A DNA stretch of 27,012 nucleotides, taken from positions 1 to 27,012 of the forward strand of contig CAYYBZ010000002.1 in assembly GCA_964470285.1 (NCBI GenBank), written 5' to 3'. The stretch is from CAYYBZ01 sp964470285 [NCBI: uncultured Oligoflexia bacterium]. GTDB taxonomy: Bacteria > Bdellovibrionota_G > CAYYBZ01. Each line of letters opens with the position of its first letter. Positions within the stretch are counted from its first letter, which is position 1. Shown here piece after piece: positions 1 through 9,174 of the stretch. A model generated the notes under the pieces. The model was not told the origin of the DNA, ran no database searches, and saw only the letters and a list, made by a program, of their open reading frames with translations. Position numbers and translations under genes: made by a program.

Positions 1-21
1 AACTCATAATCCTGTATTCCG

Positions 22-1374
22 TCAAAATCTTTGTTCATTGGAGCTACTTCTTATGTAACTGTCAGTGCCCTCAACATGGAAAGCATTTTCAAAAACCGTA
101 AAGTCGTCCCCCTGACCGTTGTATACGATATTATCTGTAAACTTCAAAGTTATACTTCCGCCGTAACGTGATGTACTTTGTGCGTCTTTCCTTGATAATG
201 CGTTTAGTGAAACAACTTCCATGGATCCCATCCATTCTCCGGCTCCTTTCGGCAGGCTTAAAACGGTATCGGCCAGCAGTTCCATTCCGTAAGCACCTGA
301 ACTGTCCAGCGGATCAAACGAAACTATTTCGTCCGGAAGAACATCAAAACTCCCGCTTAATGATACCCGATGAGGGGTTGCTAAGGCCTTTGAACCGTTT
401 TGAAGTACGGAATGATTACCCGAAGCATCAAATGAAAAAGCGGAAAAATAATAAGTAATTTCATTATCGAGTCTTGTTATTACAGCGTTATTACCCGCTC
501 CGGAGTATACTTCTATACCGTCTGAAGGTTCCGCAGGATAATCTACATCGCTTATAAAAATTTTCACTGAAGTGTTTTTGTCCCATACAAGACCTATTTT
601 TGAATCCGATGAAACTGCCCTTAGACCGGATACAGGATTTGTGCGGTTTTCGGTCTTCTTAAACCCCTGAGTATCCAAGTTATTATTCTGATTAAGTAAA
701 AGGTTATTGGTTCTAGTTTTAGGGAAATTAACGGCAACCCTATTATCGGAATTTTTATCAGACAGAGGTGAACCTTTAAGTTTACTATTTTTAGTTCTGT
801 TCGCATTATTTTGTTCTTTATCTGTTGTTTTATCCTTTATTTCCCCGCCCCCGACACGTTCTATCTGATTGCTCCTTGCGGCAGTTTCTTTTAGATTTTC
901 CTCATCTCCCTCAGCCGAATTCTTTTCCGGCTCGCCATTAAACTCCTGCACTTTATTGCTTTCCGTCAAATCATAGCTTCCCAAATTACCCAAAAAAGGC
1001 GAATAATCAGTTTCCTCTGACTGCTCACTTTCACTTTGAATTTGTTTGTTTGTTTCAGCTTCCTCTTCACCGGGCGATTCATCATGCGATGATTTTGAGG
1101 ATTTTAACGAGGGCGAAATTTTCCCCGGCGAAAACAAATCAAGGCTTTCCGTTCTTTCCGTCAAAGATTCTGCTTGACTAGCCTTTAAACGTATTTCTTG
1201 AGAATCGGGTCCGGCAATTTTTCTTTCCTGCTTCTGCTTGATTTTTAATTTTGAAGAATTCTTATCGGAGAAACCTAACAGGTCAGGATTTGAAAAAACG
1301 GTTAAATTTAAAAGGCCGACAAAACCGGCTATGCAGGCTAGAAGTATTAATATTTTCAGATATTTAATATTCAT
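22..1374 (-). CDS. Surface protein with FN3-like domain, downstream of a B12 riboswitch; frameshifted near its end
   Basis: The protein opens with a short basic stretch and a hydrophobic segment (residues about 4-27), which fits a signal anchor or signal peptide. Residues about 35-245 are low-complexity, rich in S, E, N and K, and look disordered. Residues about 248-334 resemble a fibronectin type III domain (VSGLRAV start, YYFSAFSFDASGN core). Residues about 340-441 match a surface-protein module typified by GGSITLKFTDN and DDFTVFENAF. The start is supported by a GAGAGGG ribosome site just before the ATG. The reading frame stops at residue 450. A +1 shift within the AA at 51-52 would instead continue as EVAPMNKDFDGIQDYE to the window edge, which fits the module better, so the gene is probably frameshifted or carries a sequencing error. 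The riboswitch in its leader suggests a role in cobalamin capture (inference); no catalytic motif is seen. Confidence 0.72.
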   Translation of the reverse strand: MNIKYLKILILLACIAGFVGLLNLTVFSNPDLLGFSDKNSSKLKIKQKQERKIAGPDSQEIRLKASQAESLTERTESLDLFSPGKISPSLKSSKSSHDESPGEEEAETNKQIQSESEQSEETDYSPFLGNLGSYDLTESNKVQEFNGEPEKNSAEGDEENLKETAARSNQIERVGGGEIKDKTTDKEQNNANRTKNSKLKGSPLSDKNSDNRVAVNFPKTRTNNLLLNQNNNLDTQGFKKTENRTNPVSGLRAVSSDSKIGLVWDKNTSVKIFISDVDYPAEPSDGIEVYSGAGNNAVITRLDNEITYYFSAFSFDASGNHSVLQNGSKALATPHRVSLSGSFDVLPDEIVSFDPLDSSGAYGMELLADTVLSLPKGAGEWMGSMEVVSLNALSRKDAQSTSRYGGSITLKFTDNIVYNGQGDDFTVFENAFHVEGTDSYIRSSSNEQRF

Positions 1375-1415
1375 CCACCCTCTCTTTACCTCGAAGAGTT
1401 TTACCCAGTGGTTGT

Positions 1416-1590
1416 TACTTGCAAGGCAGGTTTCCTGGCTTACGGCTTTGCCCCTTTAAGTCCTTCCCGGCTTTAAAAACCAGTGGATATGCTTTAAAGA
1501 GGATATCCGGTTACAGTGGCGGGACCGCACGGGATTTTCACCCGATTCCCTTTTAACTCATTAAAGAGCACCTTAAAAGCCGTGCATAGC
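1416..1590 (-). promoter_or_regulatory. Cobalamin (adenosylcobalamin-type) riboswitch
   Basis: Read on the minus strand, the leader carries the conserved blocks of the cobalamin riboswitch in order: AAGGTGCTC and a TAATGAG element, GGGAATCGGGTGAAAATCCC, then GCGGTCCCGCCACTGTAACC, then GCCGGGAAGG, and finally the B12 box AAGCCAGGAAACCTGCC (about 1427-1443). It ends some 45 bases before the ATG at 1374, whose GAGAGGG ribosome site follows. No run of T suggesting an intrinsic terminator lies between aptamer and gene, so control at translation initiation is more likely than attenuation (inference). By analogy to the family, high cobalamin would turn the gene off. Confidence 0.95.
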
Positions 1591-1616
1591 ATTATTTAAA
1601 GACAAGAATTTGTCAA
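1588..1616 (-). promoter_or_regulatory. Probable promoter of the riboswitch transcript
   Basis: A perfect -35 hexamer TTGACA reads on the minus strand at 1616-1611, just upstream of the cobalamin riboswitch. The -10 is less certain: AATAAT follows after 14 bases and TAATGC after 16. The position, between the stop of the small membrane protein gene and the aptamer, supports a promoter here. Confidence 0.4.
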
Positions 1617-1651
1617 GTACAATAATTGGAAAGCCGCTCCGGCAATTATAA

Positions 1652-1879
1652 TTATCTGATCTTGCTTTTTCCGCCGGTAAAAAGTTTAACAGTTCCCCCT
1701 AATAGCCTCGTAAAAAGCCTGTATAAACCCCATACAATCATCATGCTTATCAGAAATATTATTAGTCCCAATATAATTTTCCCTATGAATATCCCTGCAT
1801 CCGACAAAGTCCATTTTTCCGGATGCTTAGTAAAAAAATCAAGAATTGTTTTCGTAATCTCTTTCATTGCTTCATTCAT
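1652..1879 (-). CDS. Small single-pass membrane protein, function unknown
   Basis: A 75-residue protein starting MNEAMKEITKTI. The ATG at 1879 is chosen because GGAAGG lies six bases upstream; a TTG two codons earlier would sit on top of that site. Residues about 28-52 form one clear membrane span (GKIILGLIIFLISMMIVWGLY), preceded by an amphipathic helix and followed by a basic tail (LFTGGKSKIR), which suggests the C-terminus stays in the cytoplasm. It lies upstream of the riboswitch-led gene on the same strand, but the riboswitch and its promoter separate them. I do not recognise a family. The overlapping plus-strand frame upstream of the 6PGL-like gene has no such features, which supports this strand. 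Confidence 0.6.
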   Translation of the reverse strand: MNEAMKEITKTILDFFTKHPEKWTLSDAGIFIGKIILGLIIFLISMMIVWGLYRLFTRLLGGTVKLFTGGKSKIR

Positions 1880-1929
1880 AAACAACCTTCCGTCCCCGGA
1901 ATTGTTACACTACGACAGACTTAAGACTT

Positions 1930-1958
1930 TTGGAACGAAAACAATATATGATTATGCT
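1930..1958 (+). promoter_or_regulatory. Possible promoter for the 6PGL-like gene
   Basis: TTGGAA (1930-1935) and TATGCT (1953-1958) are separated by 17 bases. Transcription would begin about 5 bases before the ATG at 1971, giving an almost leaderless message, which agrees with the poor ribosome site there. Confidence 0.35.
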
Positions 1959-1970
1959 ATAGTTGAAAGC

Positions 1971-2690
1971 ATGCTTAATTATTATACGTTTGAATCCATG
2001 CAGTCGCTTTGGAACTTTTTATGCAGAAGATTTCACGAAATTTCGCTTGAATCCATCGCCGCAAGAGGTTTTTTTTCTCTGGCTTTCCCATGCGATAATA
2101 TCCCAAAGGGCCTGTATGAAGAGCTTTCCAAAAAAAAGGAATTCCAGTGGAACAAAACCCGTTTGTTCCAGGTCGATGAAAACTTTGTTAAAAAATCACA
2201 TCCCGACAACAACTTCTCATCTATAAAGAAAAATCTTATTGATCATGTAAGCATACGTCCCAGAAACACCTTTCCCATAGATGTAAGATCGGCATCCCCT
2301 GCTGATTCTGCAATAAAATACTCTGCTTCGATTTTAGAATCTTTTGATCTCAAGGAGGGAAATTTCCCGGATATCGATCTGATCTTCCTTGGTTTAGGTT
2401 CAGACGGCCGTATAGCTTCTATTCTCCCGGGATCAGAGACAGTTGAAGAGAGAAAAAAAATTGCCGTGCCCGTACATAACGAGGATGGAAAACCCGACAG
2501 AATTACGCTTACACTTCCGGTACTCAACAACGCAAAGAATATAATTTTTATTATATTAGGCAAAGAGAAGGCTAAAGCAGTATCAAAACTGATAAAAGAC
2601 AGGAATTTATCTCTGCCTGCATCCCTGGTTAACCCTTCAAATAAGCCTCCCGAGATTCTTCTTGATGAAGGTGCTTCTTCTCTGCTTTAG
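1971..2690 (+). CDS. Divergent 6-phosphogluconolactonase-like protein
   Basis: A 239-residue protein of the glucosamine-6-phosphate isomerase / 6-phosphogluconolactonase fold, the usual length for 6PGL. The clearest signature is at residues 139-154 (FLGLGSDGRIASILPG), matching the family's GxGxDGHxASLFP except that the histidine, proposed as catalytic, is Arg147. VHNEDGKPDRITLTLPVLN (169-187) matches the later family block. Two other landmarks are weak: the N-terminal SGGSTP phosphate loop is replaced by AFPCDNIPKGLYEEL, and the DER motif reads VDEN (68-71). In the family the reaction is hydrolysis of 6-phosphogluconolactone in the pentose phosphate pathway; here activity is uncertain. The ATG at 1971 is chosen because the frame upstream overlaps the minus-strand membrane protein gene. 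It ends 4 bases inside the end of the facing gene. Confidence 0.75.
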   Translation: MLNYYTFESMQSLWNFLCRRFHEISLESIAARGFFSLAFPCDNIPKGLYEELSKKKEFQWNKTRLFQVDENFVKKSHPDNNFSSIKKNLIDHVSIRPRNTFPIDVRSASPADSAIKYSASILESFDLKEGNFPDIDLIFLGLGSDGRIASILPGSETVEERKKIAVPVHNEDGKPDRITLTLPVLNNAKNIIFIILGKEKAKAVSKLIKDRNLSLPASLVNPSNKPPEILLDEGASSLL

Positions 2691-3172
2691 GGTGTGGATC
2701 TTCTAAAGCCTATCCTGTGAAAAGGATTAACAACCGCAGTTGCTACGTTTTTTAAATGTGCATTTACTCTCTTGATATATCTAACTATTAAAGTATAGGC
2801 AATTATTCGCTTATCAACCATTTCCTTGCCGCTTAACCCATCACTCTTAAAAACTTCGCTTATCTCAGAGTCACATTTTTTACCGATTCCCGCATATTGA
2901 GTTTCAAGATTACTTCGGCTGATTCCCTTCTCGGTTTGTATGTATGAAAAACCGTGATAAATCATTTCAAAAATGACCTCCTTGCTATTTTCGTCTTCAT
3001 TTTCCAGGATTATGTTGTCTTTAAGTTTATATGTTCGATGTTCGTATATCTGAACAACGGGATAGGATTTGAATTTTCCCGGAATCTTTTTTTTCATCAA
3101 AGTAATGGCAAAAGCATCGTCAGAATTACTTTTGTTTAACCTGCCTGCTTTAGTTTTTTCAGGCAGAATCAT
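2687..3172 (-). CDS. Hypothetical protein, unrecognised
   Basis: A 161-residue basic protein with no signal peptide, membrane span or motif I recognise. Most of it looks like a soluble alpha/beta protein (KKIPGKFKSYPVVQIYEH; VDKRIIAYTLIVRYIKRV), and the C-terminus is basic (FHRIGFRRSTP). The start is uncertain. A very strong ribosome site (AAGGAGGG) precedes an out-of-frame ATG at about 3186 that would encode only nine codons, while the first in-frame ATG at 3172 is 17 bases from that site. A second in-frame ATG opens MKKKIPGKF. The gene faces the 6PGL-like gene, and their ends overlap by 4 bases. An N-terminal frameshift is possible. Confidence 0.55.
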   Translation of the reverse strand: MILPEKTKAGRLNKSNSDDAFAITLMKKKIPGKFKSYPVVQIYEHRTYKLKDNIILENEDENSKEVIFEMIYHGFSYIQTEKGISRSNLETQYAGIGKKCDSEISEVFKSDGLSGKEMVDKRIIAYTLIVRYIKRVNAHLKNVATAVVNPFHRIGFRRSTP

Positions 3173-3299
3173 TCTTTTTATAAACCATCCCTCCTTAAAT
3201 CAACTTGTTGTTTTTACAGTTCTTTTCAATCATTTACAATGTATTTTTTACAGGGGTTCTTAGTACAAAACTATGCAAACCCGGAGAATAGTCAAAGGC

Positions 3300-3328
3300 T
3301 TGCAAATATTGAATAATTTGAATAAAAT
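3300..3328 (+). promoter_or_regulatory. Promoter of tRNA-Leu (and possibly tig)
   Basis: TTGCAA (3300-3305) and TAAAAT (3323-3328) are 17 bases apart, followed by the GC-rich stretch GCGCGG. A GC-rich discriminator is typical of stable-RNA promoters under stringent control. Transcription would start near 3335, about 40 bases before the tRNA. Confidence 0.55.
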
Positions 3329-3375
3329 GCGCGGACTTAAAACTCCTGTTGACTATTGGCTTAATTGCTTTATAA

Positions 3376-3457
3376 GCGAGGGTGGCGGAACTGGCAGACG
3401 CGCTGGACTTAGGATCCAGTGGGTAAAACCGTAGGGGTTCAAATCCCCTCCCTCGCA
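3376..3457 (+). tRNA. tRNA-Leu (anticodon TAG)
   Basis: An 82-base class II tRNA. The acceptor arms GCGAGGG and CCCTCGC pair fully with discriminator A3457. The anticodon stem CTGGA/TCCAG holds the loop CTTAGGA with anticodon TAG at 3410-3412. A variable arm (GGGTAAAACC) and the T-arm GGGGTTCAAATCCCC follow. The CCA end is not encoded. TATAA before and TTATA after the gene can extend the acceptor helix, and eight T residues follow, so the tRNA might itself act as a terminator-like hairpin ahead of tig. Confidence 0.97.
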
Positions 3458-3499
3458 TTATATTTTTTTTAAAGCACTTTAAACAAAGGATTTTTTACA

Positions 3500-4840
3500 A
3501 TGAAACACAGTATTGAAAACAAATCGGATGTTGAAAAGGTAATAAACGTCGAGATTCCAAAAGAAAAAATAAATAAAGAGATTGAAAGCACCTTTGAAAC
3601 CCTTAAGAAAAACGCACAGATAAAGGGCTTCAGAAAGGGAAAGGTTCCCAGAAATGTCCTGGAGATGCATTACAAAGAGCAGGTTCATTCAGACGTAATG
3701 AGTAAATTAATTAATGACAGCTACTCGAAAGCGCTGGATGATGAAAAACTTGAACCTGTCTCCTACCCTCAATTCGACGCAGACAAGTTTGAGCCTGACA
3801 AGGACTACACCTATAAGGCAACCGTACAGGTTAAACCTGGAATTAATCCCGAAAATTACGAGGGGCTGGAGCTTACCCGGGAAAAGGTTGAAATTACGGA
3901 AAAGGACGTTGAAAACGTAATAAATCATTTAAGAGATTCACATGCCGTTTTAAAAATCAAGGACATAGAAACACCCGGCGAGGGAGATTTCGCAGTCACA
4001 GAAGTAGAAGCCTACGTTGACGGCAAACTTTTAACCCCTGAAAACCAGAAAACACAAAATATGCATATAGGAAGCGGGCTTGTTAATCCTGACATCGAGA
4101 AGGCACTTAAGGAAATGAAAAAGGGGGATCAAAGAACCGTAAAGTCAAAGATTGACAAAGACTTTGAGGATAAAAAGTATGCAGGTAAAGATACCGAATT
4201 TAAAATTAAACTTAAGGAAATAAGAGAGCGCGTACTGCCTGATATCGACGACAACTTTGCAAGAAGCATGGGCCCGTATAAGGACTTAAAGGACTTAAAA
4301 GATCAGGCTAAAGAGCAGATAAAAACACAGAGGGAAAACACATCTAGGGTAAAGCTTCAAAACCAGGCATTTAAAAAACTCATTGAGATAAATACTTTCG
4401 AAGTGCCTTCGGTTATGGTTGAAAACGAGAAGAATTACATGATCAATGAGTTCAAGGCCCGCATGTCCAGAAGAAGAATGCCCGAAGAGGAACAGAAAAA
4501 ACAGATTGAAAAATCCGGCAAGGAATTTGACGAGGAAGCCCTAGACAGGGTTAAGAAATACTTACTTTTAGAGGCGATTGCAAAAAAGGAAAAGATAAGA
4601 GCTGACTCCCAGGAAATAGAAAGTAAAATGCAGTCAACGGCAAAGGGATTAAACGTTCCCATCAATCAGATCAAGGAGTATTACAGCAAGGGAAACGCCC
4701 TTGCTGAGCTTAAGGGTCAGATTGTTTCCGAAAAAACGCTTGATTTTGTCATCAGGAACGCTAACATTAAACTGGAACCTGCTAAAACCCACAAAGAAAG
4801 CGGAGATAAAAAAGATGGCGCTGATTCCAATAGTGGTTGA
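3500..4840 (+). CDS. tig: Trigger factor, ribosome-bound chaperone
   Basis: This 446-residue protein binds the ribosome near the exit tunnel and shields nascent chains; it also has a prolyl isomerase domain. The N-terminal ribosome-binding domain carries the signature GFRKGKVP (residues 43-50). The FKBP-like isomerase domain lies at about 155-245 ([15 protein letters not shown] ... [11 protein letters not shown]). The rest is the long helical C-terminal arm domain (about 250-425), followed by a charged tail ([16 protein letters not shown]). The length is normal for the family. The start has AAAGGA nine bases upstream. It leads the tig-clpP-clpX-lon run and lies 42 bases after tRNA-Leu. Its last 26 bases overlap clpP, suggesting translational coupling. 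Confidence 0.97.
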   Translation: MKHSIENKSDVEKVINVEIPKEKINKEIESTFETLKKNAQIKGFRKGKVPRNVLEMHYKEQVHSDVMSKLINDSYSKALDDEKLEPVSYPQFDADKFEPDKDYTYKATVQVKPGINPENYEGLELTREKVEITEKDVENVINHLRDSHAVLKIKDIETPGEGDFAVTEVEAYVDGKLLTPENQKTQNMHIGSGLVNPDIEKALKEMKKGDQRTVKSKIDKDFEDKKYAGKDTEFKIKLKEIRERVLPDIDDNFARSMGPYKDLKDLKDQAKEQIKTQRENTSRVKLQNQAFKKLIEINTFEVPSVMVENEKNYMINEFKARMSRRRMPEEEQKKQIEKSGKEFDEEALDRVKKYLLLEAIAKKEKIRADSQEIESKMQSTAKGLNVPINQIKEYYSKGNALAELKGQIVSEKTLDFVIRNANIKLEPAKTHKESGDKKDGADSNSG

Positions 4841-5414
4841 ACAAACCCATAGAGGTGAGAGGTCGTATGACATTTATTCAAGGCTTCTAAAAGACAGAAT
4901 TATATTCTTAGCCTCTGAAATTAATGACGACATAGCAAATCTAATAATCGCCCAGCTACTATTCCTTGAATCAGACGATCCGGATAAAGATATAAACTTC
5001 TATATAAATTCACCGGGCGGATCCGTTTATGCAGGATTAGCCATTTATGATACCATGCAACATATCAAACCCGAGATTTCAACTTTCTGCGTAGGAATGG
5101 CCGCAAGCATGTCGGCCCTTTTACTGGCTGCCGGGGAAAAAGGGAAACGCTTTGCCCTTCCCCATTCAAAAATCCTTATACATCAGCCGATGGGAGGTTT
5201 TAAGGGACAGGCATCGGATATTGATATTCAGGCTCGTGAAATCTTGAGCCTAAAGGAAGAATTGAGTAAAATTCTGGTTAAGCATACAAGACAGCCAATG
5301 GATAAAATAATTAAGGATTCCGACCGTGATTTTTACATGACAGCACAGGATGCAAAGGAATATGGTATAATCGACAGCGTTGTAATTAAGAAAAAGGCCA
5401 TAATCAAAAAATGA
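4815..5414 (+). CDS. clpP: ATP-dependent Clp protease proteolytic subunit
   Basis: A serine peptidase that forms a 14-mer barrel and degrades proteins unfolded by ClpX or ClpA. The 199-residue sequence opens with the family's standard N-terminus ([20 protein letters not shown]), which fixes the ATG at 4815 even though it lies inside the end of tig; GGAG is nine bases upstream. The catalytic triad is visible: Ser98 in [10 protein letters not shown], His123 in [10 protein letters not shown] and Asp172 in SDRDFYM. The oxyanion-hole glycines are in SPGGSVYAG. The C-terminal tail is lysine-rich (KKKAIIKK). It overlaps clpX by 4 bases (ATGA), so the two partners are almost certainly translated from one message. 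Confidence 0.98.
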   Translation: MALIPIVVEQTHRGERSYDIYSRLLKDRIIFLASEINDDIANLIIAQLLFLESDDPDKDINFYINSPGGSVYAGLAIYDTMQHIKPEISTFCVGMAASMSALLLAAGEKGKRFALPHSKILIHQPMGGFKGQASDIDIQAREILSLKEELSKILVKHTRQPMDKIIKDSDRDFYMTAQDAKEYGIIDSVVIKKKAIIKK

Positions 5415-6667
5415 AAAAAAGAGAAGATACAAATAGTACGATGAGCTGTTCCTTTTGCGGTAAGAGCAATAAGGAAGTTAAAAAACTCATTGCCGGCCCG
5501 ACGGTTTACATTTGTGACGAATGCATTGAGCTTTGTAACGACATTATAGCTGAAGAAGTAGAGAGAGAAGAATCACGCCAGGTTAAAACACAAATTCCCA
5601 AACCGTATGAAATAAAAGCTTTTCTTGATGATTATGTAGTAGGTCAGGACAGAGCCAAAAGAATTCTGTCCGTTGCGGTTTACAATCATTATAAACGGAT
5701 AGACCATAAAGCAACCGATGTTGAACTTCAAAAGAGCAATATACTGCTACTAGGGCCGACCGGAACAGGTAAAACATTGCTGGCACAAACCCTGGCCAAA
5801 TTCCTAAACGTTCCTTTTGCAATGGTGGATGCAACCACGCTTACCGAAGCCGGATATGTCGGAGAAGACGTTGAAAATATTATCTTAAATCTTTTACAAA
5901 ACGCCGAATTCGATATTGAAAGGGCCCAGAAAGGCATAGTTTACATTGATGAAGTCGATAAAATCTCAAGAAAATCAGACAGCCCCTCTATCACAAGAGA
6001 CGTATCCGGAGAAGGTGTTCAGCAGGCGCTTTTAAAAATACTTGAGGGAACCGTTTCGCATGTGCCTCCAAAAGGCGGCAGAAAGCACCCTCAACAGGAA
6101 TATATCCCCGTTGACACTACAAATGTTCTTTTTATTGTCGGAGGTGCATTTGTCGGGCTAGACAGCATAATTGAAAAGAGAGTTTCGCACACAAAAATGG
6201 GATTTACCGCAAATATAGAAAGCAAAAAAGACAGAAAAATCGGGGAGATACTCAAAAACACGCAACCCGATGACCTTTTAACTTACGGACTGATACCTGA
6301 GTTCGTCGGAAGACTGCCCGTAATAGCAACTTGCCACGAGCTTGACAAAGATGCCCTTATTCAGATATTAACCAAACCGAAAAACGCTCTTATAAAACAG
6401 TACAAAAAGCTCTTTGAGCTCGAAAAGGTTGAGCTCAAATTTGCTCAAGGGGCAATCGAAGCCGTTGCAAAAACAGCGATAGAAAAAAGCTCGGGCGCAA
6501 GGGGACTTAGAAGCATTCTTGAAAACGCACTATTGGAGATAATGTATGAGATCCCCTCACTTAGTGATGTTTCAGAGGTTGTAGTCAATCAGGAAGTCAT
6601 CACCAAGGGAGAAAAGCCGCTTTTAGTTTACCAAAAGGAAAAGCGCAAAGAAGCCGAGTCCGCCTGA
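5411..6667 (+). CDS. clpX: ClpX, unfoldase subunit of the ClpXP protease
   Basis: This 418-residue AAA+ hexamer recognises, unfolds and threads substrates into ClpP. The N-terminal zinc-binding domain shows Cys13/Cys16 and Cys35/Cys38. Walker A is GPTGTGKT (116-123) and Walker B is IVYIDEVDK (177-185). The pore loop GYVG is at 149-152, the RKH loop at 225-227, and the sensor 2 motif GARGLR at 363-368. The ClpP-docking loop, IGF in the best-studied members, reads MGF here (264-266), a mild change that keeps the G-F pair. The start overlaps the clpP stop (ATGA). The length is standard. No feature suggests altered function. Confidence 0.98.
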   Translation: MKKREDTNSTMSCSFCGKSNKEVKKLIAGPTVYICDECIELCNDIIAEEVEREESRQVKTQIPKPYEIKAFLDDYVVGQDRAKRILSVAVYNHYKRIDHKATDVELQKSNILLLGPTGTGKTLLAQTLAKFLNVPFAMVDATTLTEAGYVGEDVENIILNLLQNAEFDIERAQKGIVYIDEVDKISRKSDSPSITRDVSGEGVQQALLKILEGTVSHVPPKGGRKHPQQEYIPVDTTNVLFIVGGAFVGLDSIIEKRVSHTKMGFTANIESKKDRKIGEILKNTQPDDLLTYGLIPEFVGRLPVIATCHELDKDALIQILTKPKNALIKQYKKLFELEKVELKFAQGAIEAVAKTAIEKSSGARGLRSILENALLEIMYEIPSLSDVSEVVVNQEVITKGEKPLLVYQKEKRKEAESA

Positions 6668-6710
6668 TTAAATAACTCGATCACCCCTTTAACCTACGAG
6701 GATGCATTAG

Positions 6711-9164
6711 ATGCAAAAGTCTGTAAACAATCTTTCGCGTGAAAAACCCCTACTTCCGCTAAGAGACGTCGTTATCTTTCCGTATATGGTAATGCCTCTT
6801 TTTGTCGGCAGGGAAAAATCCATAAATGCCCTTGAAACTGCCATGCAGGGCGACACTGAAATTATACTTGCGTCTCAAAAAAAGGCCAAAACGAATGACC
6901 CCAAAGAAAGTGATATTTATCCTGTCGGTACGTTAAGTTCCATAATCCAGTTATTAAGGTTACCGGACGGCACGGTAAAAGTTCTTGTGGAGGGAAAAAA
7001 AAGGGTTTCCGTTTCAAAATTCATCATCGACGATAAGCATTTCCTTGCCGATTATGAAGAAATCGAAAACGAAACCGATCAAACTGTTGAAAGCGAGGCG
7101 TTGATCAGATCGGTACATTCGACCTTTGAAACATATGTAAAACTGAACAAAAAAATGCCGCCTGAAATGCTTTTAGCTGTTGCAAATATCGAAGAAGCCG
7201 GAAGACTTTCAGATACCGTAGCATCACACATTAATCTTAAGCTTGAACAAAAACAGGATATTTTAGAAACATTTAACGGTACTCAAAGGCTTAAAAAGCT
7301 TTTGGAACTGATGCAGTCGGAGATTGAGATACTTCAGGTGGAAAAGAAAATACAAAACCGAGTTAAAAGGCAGATGGAAAAAGCTCAAAAGGAATATTAC
7401 TTAAACGAGCAGATGCAGGCCATTCAGAAAGAGCTCGGTGGAAAAGATTCCGTACTTTCGGAACTTATAGAACTTGAAGAAAAAATTGCAAACAAGGGAA
7501 TGTCAAAAGAAGCCGAGGAAAAGGCTCAAAAAGAGCTGCAAAGACTAAAGGCCATGCCCCCCATGTCCGCTGAATCTACCGTATCGAGAAATTACATAGA
7601 CTGGCTGATTTCTATCCCGTGGAAGGAATCTACAGAAGACAAACTTGACATTGATAAGGCCGAAAAGATTTTGAATCGAGATCATTACGGCTTAAAGAAA
7701 GTAAAAGAAAGAATTCTTGAATACCTTGCTGTTCAATCTCTTGTTGAAAAGGTTAAAGGTCCTATTTTATGTTTCGTGGGTCCGCCCGGTACCGGGAAAA
7801 CATCCCTGGCAAATTCCATAGCAACCGCTCTGGGTAGAAAATTCGTCCGAATGTCCCTTGGAGGAGTTAGGGACGAAGCGGAAATAAGAGGACACAGAAG
7901 AACCTATATAGGTGCGCTTCCCGGTAAAATTATTCAGTCAATGAAAAAAGCAGAAACCGTTAATCCGGTTATACTTCTCGATGAAGTCGATAAGATGAGC
8001 ATGGACTTCAGAGGAGATCCCTCAAGCGCGCTTTTGGAAGTGTTAGATCCCGAGCAAAATCATACATTCAATGATCATTTTCTGGATACCGATTATGACC
8101 TTTCAAAAGTAATGTTTATCACAACGGCAAATTCGCTGCATAACTTACCGAGAGCATTGGAAGACAGGATGGAGGTTTTAAGACTTCCCGGATATACCGA
8201 GCTTGAAAAACTGCAAATCGCATCAAAACATCTTGTACCCAAACAGGTTAAATCTCACGGTTTAAAGGAATTAAATGTCAAATTTAATGAAAAAAGCATT
8301 AAAAGAATTATCAGGCTTTATACAAAGGAAGCCGGTGTAAGAAATCTTGAAAGGGAAATAGCCGCTGTTTGCAGAAAGGTTGCAAAGGAAGTAATAAAAC
8401 ACGGTAAAAACTTCTCAATGAAAGTAAGCACACATACGATTACAAAATTCCTGGGCCCCTTGAGATTCAGATACGGCGTAGCTGAAGACAAAAATACTGT
8501 CGGGGTTGCTACCGGTCTGGCATGGACAGATGTCGGCGGAGAACTTTTAAGCACCGAAGTATCGATTATGCCCGGCAAGGGAAAACTAACCGTTACGGGA
8601 AAACTCGGTGAAGTTATGCGGGAATCATCTCAGGCAGCAATGAGTTATGCAAGATCAAGAGCGGGTTCACTGGGACTTAAAAAAGATTTTTATCAGAATA
8701 TAGACATACACATTCATATTCCCGAAGGGGCAATTCCCAAAGACGGCCCTTCAGCGGGAATTACAATGGCAACAGCCATAATAAGCGCTTTAACAAAAAT
8801 ATCGGTCAAAAGAGATATCGCAATGACAGGTGAAATAACGCTTCGCGGTAGAATTCTTCCCGTAGGCGGTTTAAAGGAAAAGATTCTGGCCGCCCACAGG
8901 GGAAGGATTAAAACGGTAATAATTCCCAAAGAAAATGAAAAGGACATAAGGGAAATCCCTTCAAAGATAAAATCCGAGGTAGAAATTCTTACGGCAGATC
9001 ATATGGATGACGTTCTTTCAAAAGCACTTGTACTTCCAAATCCTTCACTTTTTAAGGAAAAAATTCATACAATGGATTTGGATATTTATGATAGGCGTAC
9101 ATCCGGTACTCCCGGGAGAATAAGAAGAGACAAGGCTATAGACAACAGACCGTTTAACCATTAG
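6711..9164 (+). CDS. lon: ATP-dependent protease Lon
   Basis: An 817-residue cytoplasmic protease that degrades misfolded and regulatory proteins. The N-terminal substrate-binding domain occupies about residues 10-205, beginning [21 protein letters not shown] coiled stretch follows (about 205-285). Walker A is GPPGTGKT (357-364) and Walker B is ILLDEVDK (421-428). The protease domain has the Ser-Lys dyad: Ser681 in PKDGPSAG and Lys724 in [13 protein letters not shown], 43 residues apart as in the Escherichia coli enzyme. A tail of about 45 residues is basic and proline/glycine-containing ([14 protein letters not shown]). GAGG lies about 10 bases before the ATG. It is 43 bases downstream of clpX with no terminator seen, so it is probably in the same transcript. 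Confidence 0.98.
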   Translation: MQKSVNNLSREKPLLPLRDVVIFPYMVMPLFVGREKSINALETAMQGDTEIILASQKKAKTNDPKESDIYPVGTLSSIIQLLRLPDGTVKVLVEGKKRVSVSKFIIDDKHFLADYEEIENETDQTVESEALIRSVHSTFETYVKLNKKMPPEMLLAVANIEEAGRLSDTVASHINLKLEQKQDILETFNGTQRLKKLLELMQSEIEILQVEKKIQNRVKRQMEKAQKEYYLNEQMQAIQKELGGKDSVLSELIELEEKIANKGMSKEAEEKAQKELQRLKAMPPMSAESTVSRNYIDWLISIPWKESTEDKLDIDKAEKILNRDHYGLKKVKERILEYLAVQSLVEKVKGPILCFVGPPGTGKTSLANSIATALGRKFVRMSLGGVRDEAEIRGHRRTYIGALPGKIIQSMKKAETVNPVILLDEVDKMSMDFRGDPSSALLEVLDPEQNHTFNDHFLDTDYDLSKVMFITTANSLHNLPRALEDRMEVLRLPGYTELEKLQIASKHLVPKQVKSHGLKELNVKFNEKSIKRIIRLYTKEAGVRNLEREIAAVCRKVAKEVIKHGKNFSMKVSTHTITKFLGPLRFRYGVAEDKNTVGVATGLAWTDVGGELLSTEVSIMPGKGKLTVTGKLGEVMRESSQAAMSYARSRAGSLGLKKDFYQNIDIHIHIPEGAIPKDGPSAGITMATAIISALTKISVKRDIAMTGEITLRGRILPVGGLKEKILAAHRGRIKTVIIPKENEKDIREIPSKIKSEVEILTADHMDDVLSKALVLPNPSLFKEKIHTMDLDIYDRRTSGTPGRIRRDKAIDNRPFNH

Positions 9165-9174
9165 TCACTGAAAT

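Noticed and set aside
1626-1970. Open plus-strand extension upstream of the 6PGL-like gene
   Set aside because: It overlaps a better-supported minus-strand membrane protein gene and its translation has no family features; the 6PGL length fits the ATG at 1971.
2243-2563. 106-codon minus-strand frame inside the 6PGL-like gene
   Set aside because: It is antisense to a recognisable family and has no motif or start signal.
4701-4814. Upstream in-frame extension of clpP into tig
   Set aside because: The canonical ClpP N-terminus begins at the ATG at 4815, which has a ribosome site; the extension is a shadow of tig.
6668-6710. Terminator or separate promoter between clpX and lon
   Set aside because: No stem-loop with a T-run and no convincing -35/-10 pair in the 43 bases.
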